From assembly GCA_963605535.1 (NCBI GenBank), contig CAVCXB010000002.1, positions 1 through 64,000 of the forward strand: a DNA stretch of 64,000 nucleotides, in the 5' to 3' direction. Each line of letters begins with the position of its first letter. Positions within the stretch are counted from its first letter, which is position 1. The translations under genes and the position numbers were made by a program. Positions 53,786 through 62,153 of this stretch are shown here, one piece after another. Origin of the DNA: Anthropogastromicrobium chipingensis_A (GTDB taxonomy: Bacteria; Bacillota; Clostridia; Lachnospirales; Lachnospiraceae). Under the pieces are notes generated by a model. It made no database searches, was not told the origin of the DNA, and was given only the letters and a program-made list of their open reading frames with translations.

Positions 53786-54469
53786 ATGAGAAACAGGATG
53801 ATACGGATAAAAAAAGTCAGTCTTATGGCGGGGCTGGTGGCGGCAGTCAGTCTTGCAGGATGCGGACTATTTACGAAGTCATATGACTTCACAGCGGCTG
53901 AAAACAGCATTTACGTGCAGGACAATGCTATGATCCGTGCTGCCATGATTTCCGACTTTGACAAGGACTATTACAGCATCGATGAGCTTGCTGGCGTTGC
54001 GCAGCAGGAAGCATTGTCGTTCAATACAAATCTTTATGGCTGTAAGTATTATAGCTATGATCAGATGACAGAGGAAGAAAAAGACAGCATTCTTCTTCCA
54101 GTATGCTACGAGTCTGCATCTGTGAAGGATCAGAAGGCAAGTGTCGTGTTCACTTATGCAAATGGCGATACCTATACAGGTTTTAACTCTGCAGAAATCC
54201 AGTCAGCAGGTGGCAGCAAGCTTTATACATCACAGCTTGGCAGCAGCACGATGGCGCTTAGCGGCGAATTTGTCACGAGCGATGGTCAGAAGAACATCAG
54301 TGCAGATGAGCTGATGAAGAAAACGGATTATTGTCTGGTGTATGCGGATTATCCGGTAACGGTATTTGGCGAGCATGACATCGCATATGTCTCCCCGAAT
54401 GTTACGGTGCTGGCATCGAACTGTGCGCAGATCACCGGAAATGACGGTGGATATATTATTTTTAAATAA
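53786..54469 (+). CDS. Lipoprotein of unknown function
   Basis: A 227-residue exported protein. A basic start (MRNRMIRIKK) and hydrophobic segment end in the lipobox SLAGC, with the lipidated cysteine at residue 26. The mature part contains an acidic, tyrosine-rich region (FDKDYYSIDELAGVAQQEALSFNTNLYGCKYYSYDQMTEEEKDSI) and a beta-rich C-terminus with VTVFGEHDIAYVSPNVTVL. I do not recognise a family beyond Lachnospiraceae-type lipoproteins. ATG 53786 has AGAGGAAAG 7 bp upstream; ATG 53768 also has a possible site and would add six residues. Confidence 0.75.
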   Translation: MRNRMIRIKKVSLMAGLVAAVSLAGCGLFTKSYDFTAAENSIYVQDNAMIRAAMISDFDKDYYSIDELAGVAQQEALSFNTNLYGCKYYSYDQMTEEEKDSILLPVCYESASVKDQKASVVFTYANGDTYTGFNSAEIQSAGGSKLYTSQLGSSTMALSGEFVTSDGQKNISADELMKKTDYCLVYADYPVTVFGEHDIAYVSPNVTVLASNCAQITGNDGGYIIFK

Positions 54470-54476
54470 AACCTGC

Positions 54477-54505
54477 TTGCACTGTATAAAGTAATCTGGT
54501 ATTAT
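54477..54505 (+). promoter_or_regulatory. Promoter of glyS
   Basis: TTGCAC (54477-54482) and TATTAT (54500-54505) are 17 bp apart. The 85-bp leader holds a short GCGGC/GCCGC stem but is too short for a T-box, the usual control of this gene in many Firmicutes. Confidence 0.6.
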
Positions 54506-54554
54506 TAGAGAGATTCACGCGGCGTTTATGCCGCAGAAAAGAGGAAGAACGATT

Positions 54555-55943
54555 ATGGAAAAGACGTTGGAGAAAATTGTAGCGCTTGCAAAATCCAGAG
54601 GTTTCGTATATCCGGGTTCCGAGATCTACGGTGGTCTGGCAAATACTTGGGATTATGGGAATCTCGGTGTCGAGCTGAAGAACAATGTAAAGAAGGCATG
54701 GTGGCAGAAGTTTGTTACCGGCAATCCTTACAATGTAGGTGTAGACTGTGCGATCCTGATGAACCCGCAGACTTGGGTAGCATCTGGTCATCTGGGCGGT
54801 TTCTCCGATCCGTTAATGGACTGTAAATGCTGTCATGAGCGTTTCCGCGCAGACAAGCTGATTGAGGATTATTATGCAGAGCAGGGCAAAGAGCCAGAGA
54901 AGCCAATCGACGGTTGGACCACACAGGAGATGAAGGAATTCATCGATGAGAAGAACATCTGCTGCCCAACTTGTGGAAAGCATGATTTTACGGATATTCG
55001 TCAGTTTAACCTGATGTTCAAGACCTTCCAGGGTGTTACTGAGGATGCAAAGAATACCGTATATCTTCGTCCGGAGACTGCACAGGGTATTTTCGTAAAC
55101 TTCAAGAATGTTCAGAGAACCTCCCGTAAGAAGCTTCCATTTGGTATCGGCCAGATCGGAAAGTCCTTTAGAAATGAGATCACTCCTGGAAACTTTACTT
55201 TCCGTACCAGAGAGTTCGAGCAGATGGAGTTAGAGTTCTTCTGTGAGCCGGGAACTGACCTTGAGTGGTTCCAGTATTGGCGTCAGTATTGTATCGACTG
55301 GTTAAAGAGCCTTGGTATTAAGGAAGACGAGATGCGTGCAAGAGATCATTCTCCGGAGGAACTGTGCTTCTATTCGAAGGGAACAACCGATATTGAGTTC
55401 TTATTTCCATTCGGTTGGGGCGAACTGTGGGGTATCGCAGACCGTACCGATTACGATCTGACCCAGCATCAGAATACATCCGGTGAGGATATGACCTACT
55501 TCGATGATGAGAAGAAGGAGCGTTACATCCCGTATGTGATCGAGCCATCTCTTGGTGCTGACCGTGTAACACTGGCATTCCTTTGTGCTGCATATGATGA
55601 GGAAGAATTAGAGGGCGGCGATGTTCGTACCGTGCTTCATTTCCATCCGGCACTGGCTCCAGTTAAGATTGGTGTGCTTCCACTTTCCAAGAAACTCAAT
55701 GAGGGCGCTATGAAGGTATATGAGCAGTTGATCAAGAAGTACAACTGTGAGTTTGATGATCGTGGTGCGATCGGAAAGCGTTACAGAAGACAGGATGAGA
55801 TCGGTACTCCGTTCTGCATCACTTACGACTTTGATTCTCAGACCGACGGCTGCGTAACCGTACGTGACCGTGATACCATGAAGCAGGAGCGCGTAGCAAT
55901 TGCAGATCTGAAGGCTTATTTCGAGGACAAGTTTGATTTCTAA
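54555..55943 (+). CDS. glyS: Glycyl-tRNA synthetase (homodimeric, class II)
   Basis: A 462-residue eukaryote/archaeal-type alpha2 synthetase. It begins LEKIVALAKSRGFVYPGSEIYGGLANTWDYGNLG. Class II motif 2 is FGIGQIGKSFRNEITPGNFTFRTREFEQMELEFF and motif 3 is EPSLGADRVTLAFL. The C-terminal anticodon-binding domain has LHFHPALAPVKIGVLPLSKK, RYRRQDEIGTPFCITYDF and VRDRDTM. Two CxxC pairs (CKCCHERF, CCPTCGKHDF) in the insertion may bind zinc. The ATG at 54555 has GAGGAAG upstream. This is the GlyQS-type single chain, not the bacterial alpha2beta2 form. A long terminator follows. Confidence 0.95.
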   Translation: MEKTLEKIVALAKSRGFVYPGSEIYGGLANTWDYGNLGVELKNNVKKAWWQKFVTGNPYNVGVDCAILMNPQTWVASGHLGGFSDPLMDCKCCHERFRADKLIEDYYAEQGKEPEKPIDGWTTQEMKEFIDEKNICCPTCGKHDFTDIRQFNLMFKTFQGVTEDAKNTVYLRPETAQGIFVNFKNVQRTSRKKLPFGIGQIGKSFRNEITPGNFTFRTREFEQMELEFFCEPGTDLEWFQYWRQYCIDWLKSLGIKEDEMRARDHSPEELCFYSKGTTDIEFLFPFGWGELWGIADRTDYDLTQHQNTSGEDMTYFDDEKKERYIPYVIEPSLGADRVTLAFLCAAYDEEELEGGDVRTVLHFHPALAPVKIGVLPLSKKLNEGAMKVYEQLIKKYNCEFDDRGAIGKRYRRQDEIGTPFCITYDFDSQTDGCVTVRDRDTMKQERVAIADLKAYFEDKFDF

Positions 55944-56008
55944 GAATAGGTTCGAGGGTTAAGGATACGTTTGAAGTCGAAGCGAACAAAATAATACAAA
56001 GTAAATGA

Positions 56009-56060
56009 ACACCCAAAGGCGGGTACTACTGATAGAGTCAGTCTGCCTCTGGGTGTTTTT
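56009..56060 (+). terminator. Terminator of glyS
   Basis: ACACCCAAAGGC (56009-56020) pairs with GCCTCTGGGTGT (56045-56056), followed by TTTT. It lies 66 bp after the glyS stop. In the rest of the interval 55944-56405 I see no gene; 56070-56210 is AT-rich. Confidence 0.82.
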
Positions 56061-56281
56061 AAATACCCTTTTTTCCTATGTGCAATGTGAACGGAAGAAA
56101 AAGCGAAAAATCAGCACTTTGACACTTTATCAGAATGCATTATATAAATACACAAAAACATCACAAAAAATTTATTTTATTTTTGAAAAAGAGGTATTGA
56201 CGTAATTTAATTCATGTAGTACCATGTACATGTCGGTTTTTTTGACCGGTTTTGATTGACCTCCCGATTGACAGCATAGTT

Positions 56282-56368
56282 TTGACATCCTTAGGTTTCG
56301 GGTTGGTAATATAGATCAGAGTGAAAATCAGTATTCACTCCGATATCCGGGAACAGCGCCGGGTATCG
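56282..56368 (+). promoter_or_regulatory. gdhA promoter region and leader with two adjoining hairpins
   Basis: A TTGACA lies at 56282-56287, with a TAATAT about 19 bp downstream. The leader then holds GAGTGAA/TTCACTC (56319-56340) and immediately next CGATATCCGG/CCGGGTATCG (56341-56368), two stems of 7 and 10 bp joined without a gap. The second has a loop GAACAGCG. No known riboswitch core is apparent. The hairpins end 37 bp before the ATG. Confidence 0.5.
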
Positions 56369-56405
56369 CAAAGAGTCGCCCAGAGCGGCAGATTGAGAGG
56401 TCATA

Positions 56406-57740
56406 ATGTCTTACGTAGATGAAGTGCTGCAGTTAGTTGCAGAAAAGAACCCTGGAGAAAAGGAGTTTCAGCAGGCAGTTAAGGAAGTTCTTGATTCTCT
56501 TCGTCCGGTAATCGAGGCAAATGAGGAGCAGTACCGCAAGGATGCGCTGCTTGAGAGAATGACAGAGCCAGAGCGTATCATTACATTCCGTGTACCGTGG
56601 GTAGATGACAATGGACAGGCACACGTAAATAGAGGATTCCGTGTACAGTTTAACAGTGCAATCGGACCATACAAGGGCGGTCTTCGTCTTCATCCATCTG
56701 TAAATCTGGGTATTATTAAGTTTCTTGGATTTGAGCAGACCTTTAAGAATTCCCTGACCGGTCTTCCGATCGGCGGTGGCAAGGGTGGTTCTGATTTCGA
56801 CCCGAAGGGTAAGTCTGATCGTGAGATCATGAGATTCTGCCAGAGTTTCATGACAGAGCTGTATCGTCACATTGGCGCAGATACGGATGTACCAGCTGGT
56901 GATATCGGTGTAGGCGGAAGAGAGATCGGTTATCTGTATGGACAGTATAAGAGACTGACTGGTCTGTATGAGGGTGTTTTAACTGGTAAGGGACTGACCT
57001 ATGGTGGTTCTCTTGCAAGAACAGAGGCTACAGGTTATGGCCTGGTATACATGGTTCGTGAGATGCTGTTAAATGCAGGTATGACCATGGAAGGAAAGAC
57101 AGTTGCCGTTTCTGGTTCCGGTAACGTTGCAATCTACACCACTGAGAAGGCTCAGCAGTACGGTATGAAGGTTGTTACCTTAAGTGATTCCAATGGTTGG
57201 GTTTACGATCCAAACGGCATCGATCTGGATCTGGTAAAGCAGATCAAGGAAGTTCGTCGTGGAAGAATCAAGGAGTACGCAGAGGCTAAGCCAGGTGTTG
57301 AGTATCATGAGGGTAAGGGTGTATGGAGTGTTAAGTGTGATATCGCTCTTCCATGCGCAACTCAGAACGAGCTGGATCTTGAGGATGCAAAGCAGTTAAA
57401 GGCAAACGGATGCTTCTTAGTAGCAGAGGGCGCTAACATGCCATCCACCAGAGAGGCTACCGACTTCTTCTTAGAGAGTGGTATGATGTTCATGCCAGGA
57501 AAGGCAGCAAACGCAGGTGGTGTTGCTACTTCCGCACTTGAGATGAGCCAGAACAGCGAGAGACTTTCCTGGACATTCGAGGAAGTTGATGAGAAGCTGC
57601 ACAACATCATGATCAACATCTTCAAGAAGGTTGATGAGGCAGCTAAGAAGTACGGCTACGAAGGAAACTATGTAATGGGTGCAAACATTGCAGGTTTTGA
57701 GAAGGTCGTAGATGCTATGAACGCTCAGGGTATTGTTTAA
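56406..57740 (+). CDS. gdhA: NADP-specific glutamate dehydrogenase
   Basis: A 444-residue hexameric enzyme that makes glutamate from 2-oxoglutarate and ammonium. The catalytic segment is GLPIGGGKGGSDFDPKGKSD, and the substrate region is RVPWVDDNGQAHVNRGFRVQFNSAIGPYKGGLRLHPSV. The Rossmann domain has VAVSGSGNVAIYTTEKAQ. Length and C-terminus (GANIAGFEKVVDAMNAQGIV) fit the short NADP type. The gene stands alone between terminators, with its own structured leader. Codon use is strongly biased to preferred codons, suggesting high expression. Confidence 0.97.
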   Translation: MSYVDEVLQLVAEKNPGEKEFQQAVKEVLDSLRPVIEANEEQYRKDALLERMTEPERIITFRVPWVDDNGQAHVNRGFRVQFNSAIGPYKGGLRLHPSVNLGIIKFLGFEQTFKNSLTGLPIGGGKGGSDFDPKGKSDREIMRFCQSFMTELYRHIGADTDVPAGDIGVGGREIGYLYGQYKRLTGLYEGVLTGKGLTYGGSLARTEATGYGLVYMVREMLLNAGMTMEGKTVAVSGSGNVAIYTTEKAQQYGMKVVTLSDSNGWVYDPNGIDLDLVKQIKEVRRGRIKEYAEAKPGVEYHEGKGVWSVKCDIALPCATQNELDLEDAKQLKANGCFLVAEGANMPSTREATDFFLESGMMFMPGKAANAGGVATSALEMSQNSERLSWTFEEVDEKLHNIMINIFKKVDEAAKKYGYEGNYVMGANIAGFEKVVDAMNAQGIV

Positions 57741-57798
57741 TTTAAAGTATCAACGGAGTTGTTTATTAAGACGGTAAGCAGATGAGTACATCAATAGA

Positions 57799-57828
57799 GG
57801 TGCCGGGCAGAAATGTCCGGTGCCTTTT
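57799..57828 (+). terminator. Terminator of gdhA
   Basis: GGTGCCGG (57799-57806) pairs with CCGGTGCC (57817-57824) through two G-T pairs; loop of 10 nt, then TTTT. Confidence 0.8.
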
Positions 57829-57852
57829 CACGTTAAAAAATAAGAAAATTTC

Positions 57853-58087
57853 TTGTAAAATTTAGGACTGTGATTTATAATGTGATAAGATACAGGGGAA
57901 GAAAATCAGAAGACTCTCCGTGCTTGCACAGGAAGGATTCTGATTTTATGACCCGCCCAAAACATGAGGAAGCAGCCCGAAGGGCGAATTCCGAATGCTT
58001 TTAGGATTTCGAGAGTACGAAGTACGGAGAAATCCGTGGTATCTTATCAGGATACAGGGAAGCCCCGTGGTATCTGATCAGGACATA
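57853..58087 (+). ncRNA. Candidate structured RNA upstream of the CapA-like gene
   Basis: A near-ideal promoter TTGTAA (57853-57858), 17 bp, TATAAT (57876-57881) opens the region. A closing helix TGATAAGATAC (57883-57893) with GTATCTTATCA (58039-58049) encloses AAAATCAGAA/TTCTGATTTT (57902-57911, 57938-57947), GCCC/GGGC (about 57975) and GGATTTC/GAAATCC with an inner GTAC/GTAC. The block CCGTGGTATCT-ATCAGGA is repeated at about 58034 and 58065, and GATACAGGG(G)AAG at 57889 and 58051. It does not match a riboswitch I know. It could be a leader of the capA gene 23 bp further on, or an independent RNA. No gene is seen between 57741 and 58109. Confidence 0.45.
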
Positions 58088-58109
58088 GAATGGAAAGGAA
58101 AAAGTAAGA

Positions 58110-59504
58110 ATGAGTAAGTCCCGCAAGAAAAAGAAGGAAAAAAAGAATTCCTTTAAGCTATTATATATGATACTGGGAATTGAAATGCTGGTGACGGTAG
58201 CGGTAATCGGCTATATGGGTTATCACTACGGAAGTATTTTATTATCTGGTTTTAAAAGTGCAAGAGCAAATACAAGCACAGATACACAGAATCCGGTGCA
58301 GGATCCGGGATATCCGATTGATGTAGATGCGCAGGCATCCACAAAGCAGGCTCAGGCAGAGACTGAGGCTACTACCGAGGAAGTATTTAAGCCAACAAGT
58401 GCAACACTTGTTGCAGTAGGTGACAATCTGATGCATCGTTCTTGTACGCTCAGTGCACAGAAGGCAGACGGGACATACGATTTTACCAATCATTTTGCCA
58501 ATATGGCAAGCATTTTTCAGGCAGCAGATCTGGCCGTACTCAGCCAGGATACGGTACTTGGCGGAAGTGCGCTGGGTGCTACCTCAACTGAGACCGGTAT
58601 CTTTAATACAGCAGTCGAGCTGGCTGACAGTATCCGCGATGCGGGTATCAATGTTGTGTTAGCAGCAAACAACCATATCATGGACGAAGGCCGCGATGGT
58701 CTGAATACGATGATGAGTTATTTTAGCACAAACTGCCCGGATGTGACACTTCTTGGTGTAAACAGTTCCAGGGAGGCAAAGGATGTTCCAGTCTATGTCG
58801 AGGCAAATAATATTAAGATTGCAATGATCAACTATAGCTATGGTTCTAACCAGACAGCAGATCTGGATGGAAGTCCGTACCTGTTAAATGAATACGATGA
58901 GAGCTGGCTGTCTGATATTTTAAAGCAGGCACGTGAGGAGGCTGATTTTATCATCGCATTCCCATTCTGGGGTGAGCAAAACAGCATGGATTACACCGAA
59001 GAGCAGGAAAAACAGGCACAGTTTCTCGCAAACAATGGTGTGGATCTGATCATCGGTTCTTATCCGCATGTAGTTGAGCCTGTCAAGTGGGTGACAGCAG
59101 AAAATGGTGATCGCACACTGGTTTATTATTCGCTTGGCAATTTCCAGTCCATTCAGAATACACTGGAAAATATGCTCGGAGGTCAGGCAAATGTGACGAT
59201 CAAAAAGGATGAGAACGGTACCTATATTTCCGACTATTCTCTTGATTTTGTCGTAACGCACTATGAGCAGAGAGAGTCAAGTGAGTATTATGATATTGTT
59301 ACAACGTATCCGCTGTCTGATTACACAAATGATCTGGCATCTCGTCACGGCATGGCAGTGTCCGACAATGACAGTTTTAATTTGGCATCCCTTCAGGGAT
59401 TAAGCAGTCAGATTCTGTCAAAGTGTGACTTGGGTGAGACAAACGCACCAACTGCATCAGACGAAGCGGCAGCAAATGGAGAAAATGAAATTGAGGACAA
59501 CTAA
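58110..59504 (+). CDS. CapA-family protein (metallophosphatase-like)
   Basis: A 464-residue membrane-anchored protein. A lysine-rich cytosolic tail (SKSRKKKKEKKNS), a membrane helix (about 18-38) and a Thr/Gln linker lead into a PGA_cap/CapA domain (about 95-400) with ATLVAVGDNLMHRS, VVLAANNHIMDEGRDGL, IAFPFWGEQ and IIGSYPHVVEPVKW. The acids and histidines of a calcineurin-like site are present. CapA was named for poly-gamma-glutamate capsule export in Bacillus, but most family members lie outside capsule loci and are unproven. The acidic tail after residue 430 is nonconserved. The end overlaps rlmD by about 20 bp. Confidence 0.82.
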   Translation: MSKSRKKKKEKKNSFKLLYMILGIEMLVTVAVIGYMGYHYGSILLSGFKSARANTSTDTQNPVQDPGYPIDVDAQASTKQAQAETEATTEEVFKPTSATLVAVGDNLMHRSCTLSAQKADGTYDFTNHFANMASIFQAADLAVLSQDTVLGGSALGATSTETGIFNTAVELADSIRDAGINVVLAANNHIMDEGRDGLNTMMSYFSTNCPDVTLLGVNSSREAKDVPVYVEANNIKIAMINYSYGSNQTADLDGSPYLLNEYDESWLSDILKQAREEADFIIAFPFWGEQNSMDYTEEQEKQAQFLANNGVDLIIGSYPHVVEPVKWVTAENGDRTLVYYSLGNFQSIQNTLENMLGGQANVTIKKDENGTYISDYSLDFVVTHYEQRESSEYYDIVTTYPLSDYTNDLASRHGMAVSDNDSFNLASLQGLSSQILSKCDLGETNAPTASDEAAANGENEIEDN

Positions 59505-60666
59505 GACAAAAAATGCAAATAAGTGTGCAGCGGCCGGTATGTGCGGCGGCTGCACTTATATTAACGGAAGCTATGAAAAACAGCTCAAAGAAAAAGAGCA
59601 GTATGTGAAGAACCAGTTAAAGGGAGTCTGTCCGGTAAATCCCATCATCGGAATGGAGGAGCCATATCACTACCGCAACAAGGTGACAGCAACCTTTTCT
59701 TATAAGAAAGGAGAGATCCTTTCCGGAATCTACGAGGAGGGCAGCCACAGTGTAGTACCGGTGGATTCGTGCCTGCTAGAGGATCAGACAGCGGATCAGA
59801 TCATCTGTGACATCAGAGGACTACTCAAGTCCTTTAAGGTAACAATCTACAGTGAGCGCACACGCTATGGTCTGCTGCGCCATGTAATGATTCGACGTGG
59901 CTTTACGACAGGTGAGGTGCTAGTCATTCTTGTTGTGACATCACCGGTATTCCCGTCCAAAAATAACTTCGTAAAGGCATTAAGAAAGCTGCATCCAGAG
60001 ATCACAAGTGTTGTGTTAAATATCAACGATCGTATAACTAGCATGGTGCTGGGCGAGCGAAATGTTGTTCTGTACGGAAAGGGCTATATTGAAGATGTGC
60101 TCTGCGGAAATCGTTTCCGCATCTCGGCACAGTCGTTCTATCAGGTCAATCCAGTGCAGACACAGAAGCTGTACGAAAAGGCAGTTGAGCTGGCAAATCT
60201 CACTGGAGAGGAGATTGCGATTGATGCTTACTGTGGAATCGGAACCATCGGAATGACGGCATCATCCAAGGCAAAAACAGTGCTTGGAATTGAACTAAAT
60301 CCACTTGCGGTAAAGGATGCGATTGCGAATGCAAAGGCAAATCATGTAACGAATATTCATTTTCTTCAGGGCGATGCCGGAGAGCAGATGACGCAGATGG
60401 CCGAGGAAGGCAGCCACGCCGATGTGGTCTTTATGGATCCGCCGAGAAGTGGAAGCAGCGAGGCGTTTATGGATTCCGTAGCAATTCTTACACCGAAACG
60501 CATTGTATATGTTTCGTGCAATCCGCAAACATTAGCAAGGGATCTAAAATACCTTGCAAAGAAGGGCTATCACGCAAAGCAGGCGACACCAGTTGACATG
60601 TTCCCGTGGACAAAGGCAGAGCATGTGGAGACGGTCTGTCTGCTGGAGAAAGGAAATAAGCGATAA
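59485..60666 (+). CDS. rlmD: 23S rRNA (uracil-5-)-methyltransferase (RlmD/RumA family)
   Basis: A 393-residue TRM2/RumA-type methyltransferase. Four cysteines for a 4Fe-4S cluster are visible: CAAAGMCGGC and CLLED. The SAM domain has IDAYCGIGTIGMTASSKAKTVLGIE, the catalytic region FMDPPRSG, and the nucleophile YVSCNPQTLARDLKYL. No TRAM domain is present at the N-terminus, so the protein is the short form. ATG 59485 follows GGAG at short distance; ATG 59476 is possible but has no site. Both lie inside the CapA end, so translation is coupled. Which uridine it modifies is inferred from family only. Confidence 0.88.
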   Translation: MKLRTTKTKNANKCAAAGMCGGCTYINGSYEKQLKEKEQYVKNQLKGVCPVNPIIGMEEPYHYRNKVTATFSYKKGEILSGIYEEGSHSVVPVDSCLLEDQTADQIICDIRGLLKSFKVTIYSERTRYGLLRHVMIRRGFTTGEVLVILVVTSPVFPSKNNFVKALRKLHPEITSVVLNINDRITSMVLGERNVVLYGKGYIEDVLCGNRFRISAQSFYQVNPVQTQKLYEKAVELANLTGEEIAIDAYCGIGTIGMTASSKAKTVLGIELNPLAVKDAIANAKANHVTNIHFLQGDAGEQMTQMAEEGSHADVVFMDPPRSGSSEAFMDSVAILTPKRIVYVSCNPQTLARDLKYLAKKGYHAKQATPVDMFPWTKAEHVETVCLLEKGNKR

Positions 60667-60719
60667 GCAGCCATAAGACAATTTCAAAATGATCAATTTA
60701 TAAAGAAGGGACATTGGCG

Positions 60720-61101
60720 ATGATTAAAAACATTGTACTTGATATTGGAAATGTGTTGATTCCATTTTCATGGCGTCATCATCTGGACAGCTTTGGCTTT
60801 TCAGATGAGGTGAAGGAGCGTCTGGCAGAGGCTGTTTTCTTAAACGATGATTGGAATGAGATTGATCGCGGTGTCTTGACAAAGGAAGAATTTTTTGTCC
60901 TATCGCTATCAGATCATCAAGCCGGACGATGCAATCTATCAAAAATTGTTTGAACTGTTTGACTTAAAGCCGCAGGAGTGTCTGTTCTTTGATGATAAGA
61001 AGGAGAACATTGACGGTGCGGTGCGAAATGGAATGAACGGGCATGTGTTTGTGGGCTATGAGGACGCGATGGAGACGATTCGGAAATCACAGGAGGAATA
61101 A
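60720..61101 (+). pseudogene. HAD-superfamily hydrolase, disrupted by internal deletion
   Basis: The frame from ATG 60720 encodes the N-terminal half of a HAD-like phosphatase (NIVLDIGNVLIPFSWRHHL... RGVLTKEEFF). It then runs into an unrelated tail and a stop at about 60953. From about 60895 another frame gives the C-terminal half (YQIIKPDDAIYQKLFELFDL, FFDDKKENIDGA), with motif III Lys and motif IV acids. The two halves lack the middle of a roughly 200-residue protein, so about 200 bp has been lost, with a frame change, near 60890-60905. The upstream AAGGGA site is intact. The next gene overlaps nothing and begins 2 bp later. Confidence 0.75.
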
Positions 61102-61103
61102 AA

Positions 61104-61985
61104 ATGGCAGTATATCAGTTAGAAAATGAGCATATTTATCTGGAAATCGAAAGCCACGGCGCAGAGCTGGTGCGCCTGATGGGCAAAAAGACAAAGAAAG
61201 AGTATTTATTTGACGCCAATCCAAAGTACTGGAAGCGCCATTCACCAGTGCTGTTTCCGTTTGTTGGCGGCGTAAAGAATAAGCAGTATCGCTACGATGG
61301 AACAACCTATGCAATGTCTCAGCATGGCTTTGCAAGAGATATGGAATTTGCATTGGAGAGCCAGACTGCTGATACACTGTGGTTTGTGCTGGAGTCTGAT
61401 GAGAGCACAATAGCAAAATATCCGTTTGCATTCCGTCTGGAGATTGGTTATCAGTTGAAGGAGACAAGCGTATCGGTATTATGGAAGGTAACAAATACAG
61501 ATACCAAGGAAATGTATTTCTCTATCGGTGCGCACCCGGCATTTTTTGCCAGCATGACACTTGAGGATGGCACAGACACGGATCATATCCATGTCGGTGA
61601 TAATACCGCTGGTACCTTTACCTGCTACCACATTTCCAAGGATGGCATGGCGCTTGAGGATGATACCGTTACCTTGCCGCGTGATCTGCCGTTGACAGCA
61701 GATTTGTTTGCAAGAGATGCCATCATTTCCAAGGATGAGCAGGCATCCCGCCTGGCACTGGCATATCCAGATGGACAGGAGTATGTTACCTTACAGTTTG
61801 ATGCACCAATTTTTGGTCTGTGGGCACCGACAAGTGATGCACCGTTTGTCTGCTTAGAGCCATGGCATGGAAGATGTGATTCCGATGACTTTACTGGAAC
61901 TCTACAGGAGCGCGCATACGGAAATACCTTAGCAGTAGGCGATACCTTTAACAGCATTTACACGATCGGACTGCCGTTAGAATAA
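61104..61985 (+). CDS. Aldose 1-epimerase family protein
   Basis: A 293-residue galactose-mutarotase-fold protein of the YihR/LacX-like group: NEHIYLEIESHGAELVRLMGKKTKKEYLFDANPKYWKRHSPVLFPFVGG, then MSQHGFARDMEF with the catalytic-type His, IGAHPAF with the second His, and LCLEPWHGRCD (FVCLEPW), where the Glu is the likely base. Family members interconvert sugar anomers; the substrate is not known. A strong AGGAGG precedes the ATG. The nearby GH42 galactosidase would release galactose, which fits a mutarotase but does not prove it. Confidence 0.85.
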   Translation: MAVYQLENEHIYLEIESHGAELVRLMGKKTKKEYLFDANPKYWKRHSPVLFPFVGGVKNKQYRYDGTTYAMSQHGFARDMEFALESQTADTLWFVLESDESTIAKYPFAFRLEIGYQLKETSVSVLWKVTNTDTKEMYFSIGAHPAFFASMTLEDGTDTDHIHVGDNTAGTFTCYHISKDGMALEDDTVTLPRDLPLTADLFARDAIISKDEQASRLALAYPDGQEYVTLQFDAPIFGLWAPTSDAPFVCLEPWHGRCDSDDFTGTLQERAYGNTLAVGDTFNSIYTIGLPLE

Positions 61986-62036
61986 AGAAACTGATATAAT
62001 TGAAAGAATGGAATTCAGAAAACAAATTGAATTCTA

Positions 62037-62101
62037 TTCTATCAAATCTGGCAGAGTACCACGTCCATAGGAGCGATGCACCGCATGGGCGTGGGGACTT
62101 C
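62037..62101 (+). repeat. 65-nt dispersed repeat, copy B
   Basis: The + strand sequence matches the reverse complement of 18951-19015 at 63 of 65 positions. The stem is CCACGTCCAT/ATGGGCGTGG with a loop containing AGGAGCGATGC. It lies in the gap between the epimerase gene and nfo and ends 53 bp before nfo starts. The orientation relative to the following gene is opposite to that of copy A. Confidence 0.8.
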
Positions 62102-62153
62102 GTTTAAAATTAAAAAAGAAAACAGTAGATGATAGAATCAGGAGCGTAATGAC

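Noticed and set aside
54470..54554. T-box leader for glyS
   Set aside because: The leader is only about 85 bp and lacks the T-box sequence; the GCGGC/GCCGC stem is too small.
56005..56205. 66-codon + strand ORF after glyS
   Set aside because: It runs through the glyS terminator hairpin, begins without a ribosome binding site and has a meaningless translation.
57888..58087. RNase P RNA or T-box, because of TCCGTGCTTGCAC and CCGTGGTATC
   Set aside because: Only short stretches resemble these; the other conserved regions of RNase P RNA and the TGGNACC-type T-box core are absent.
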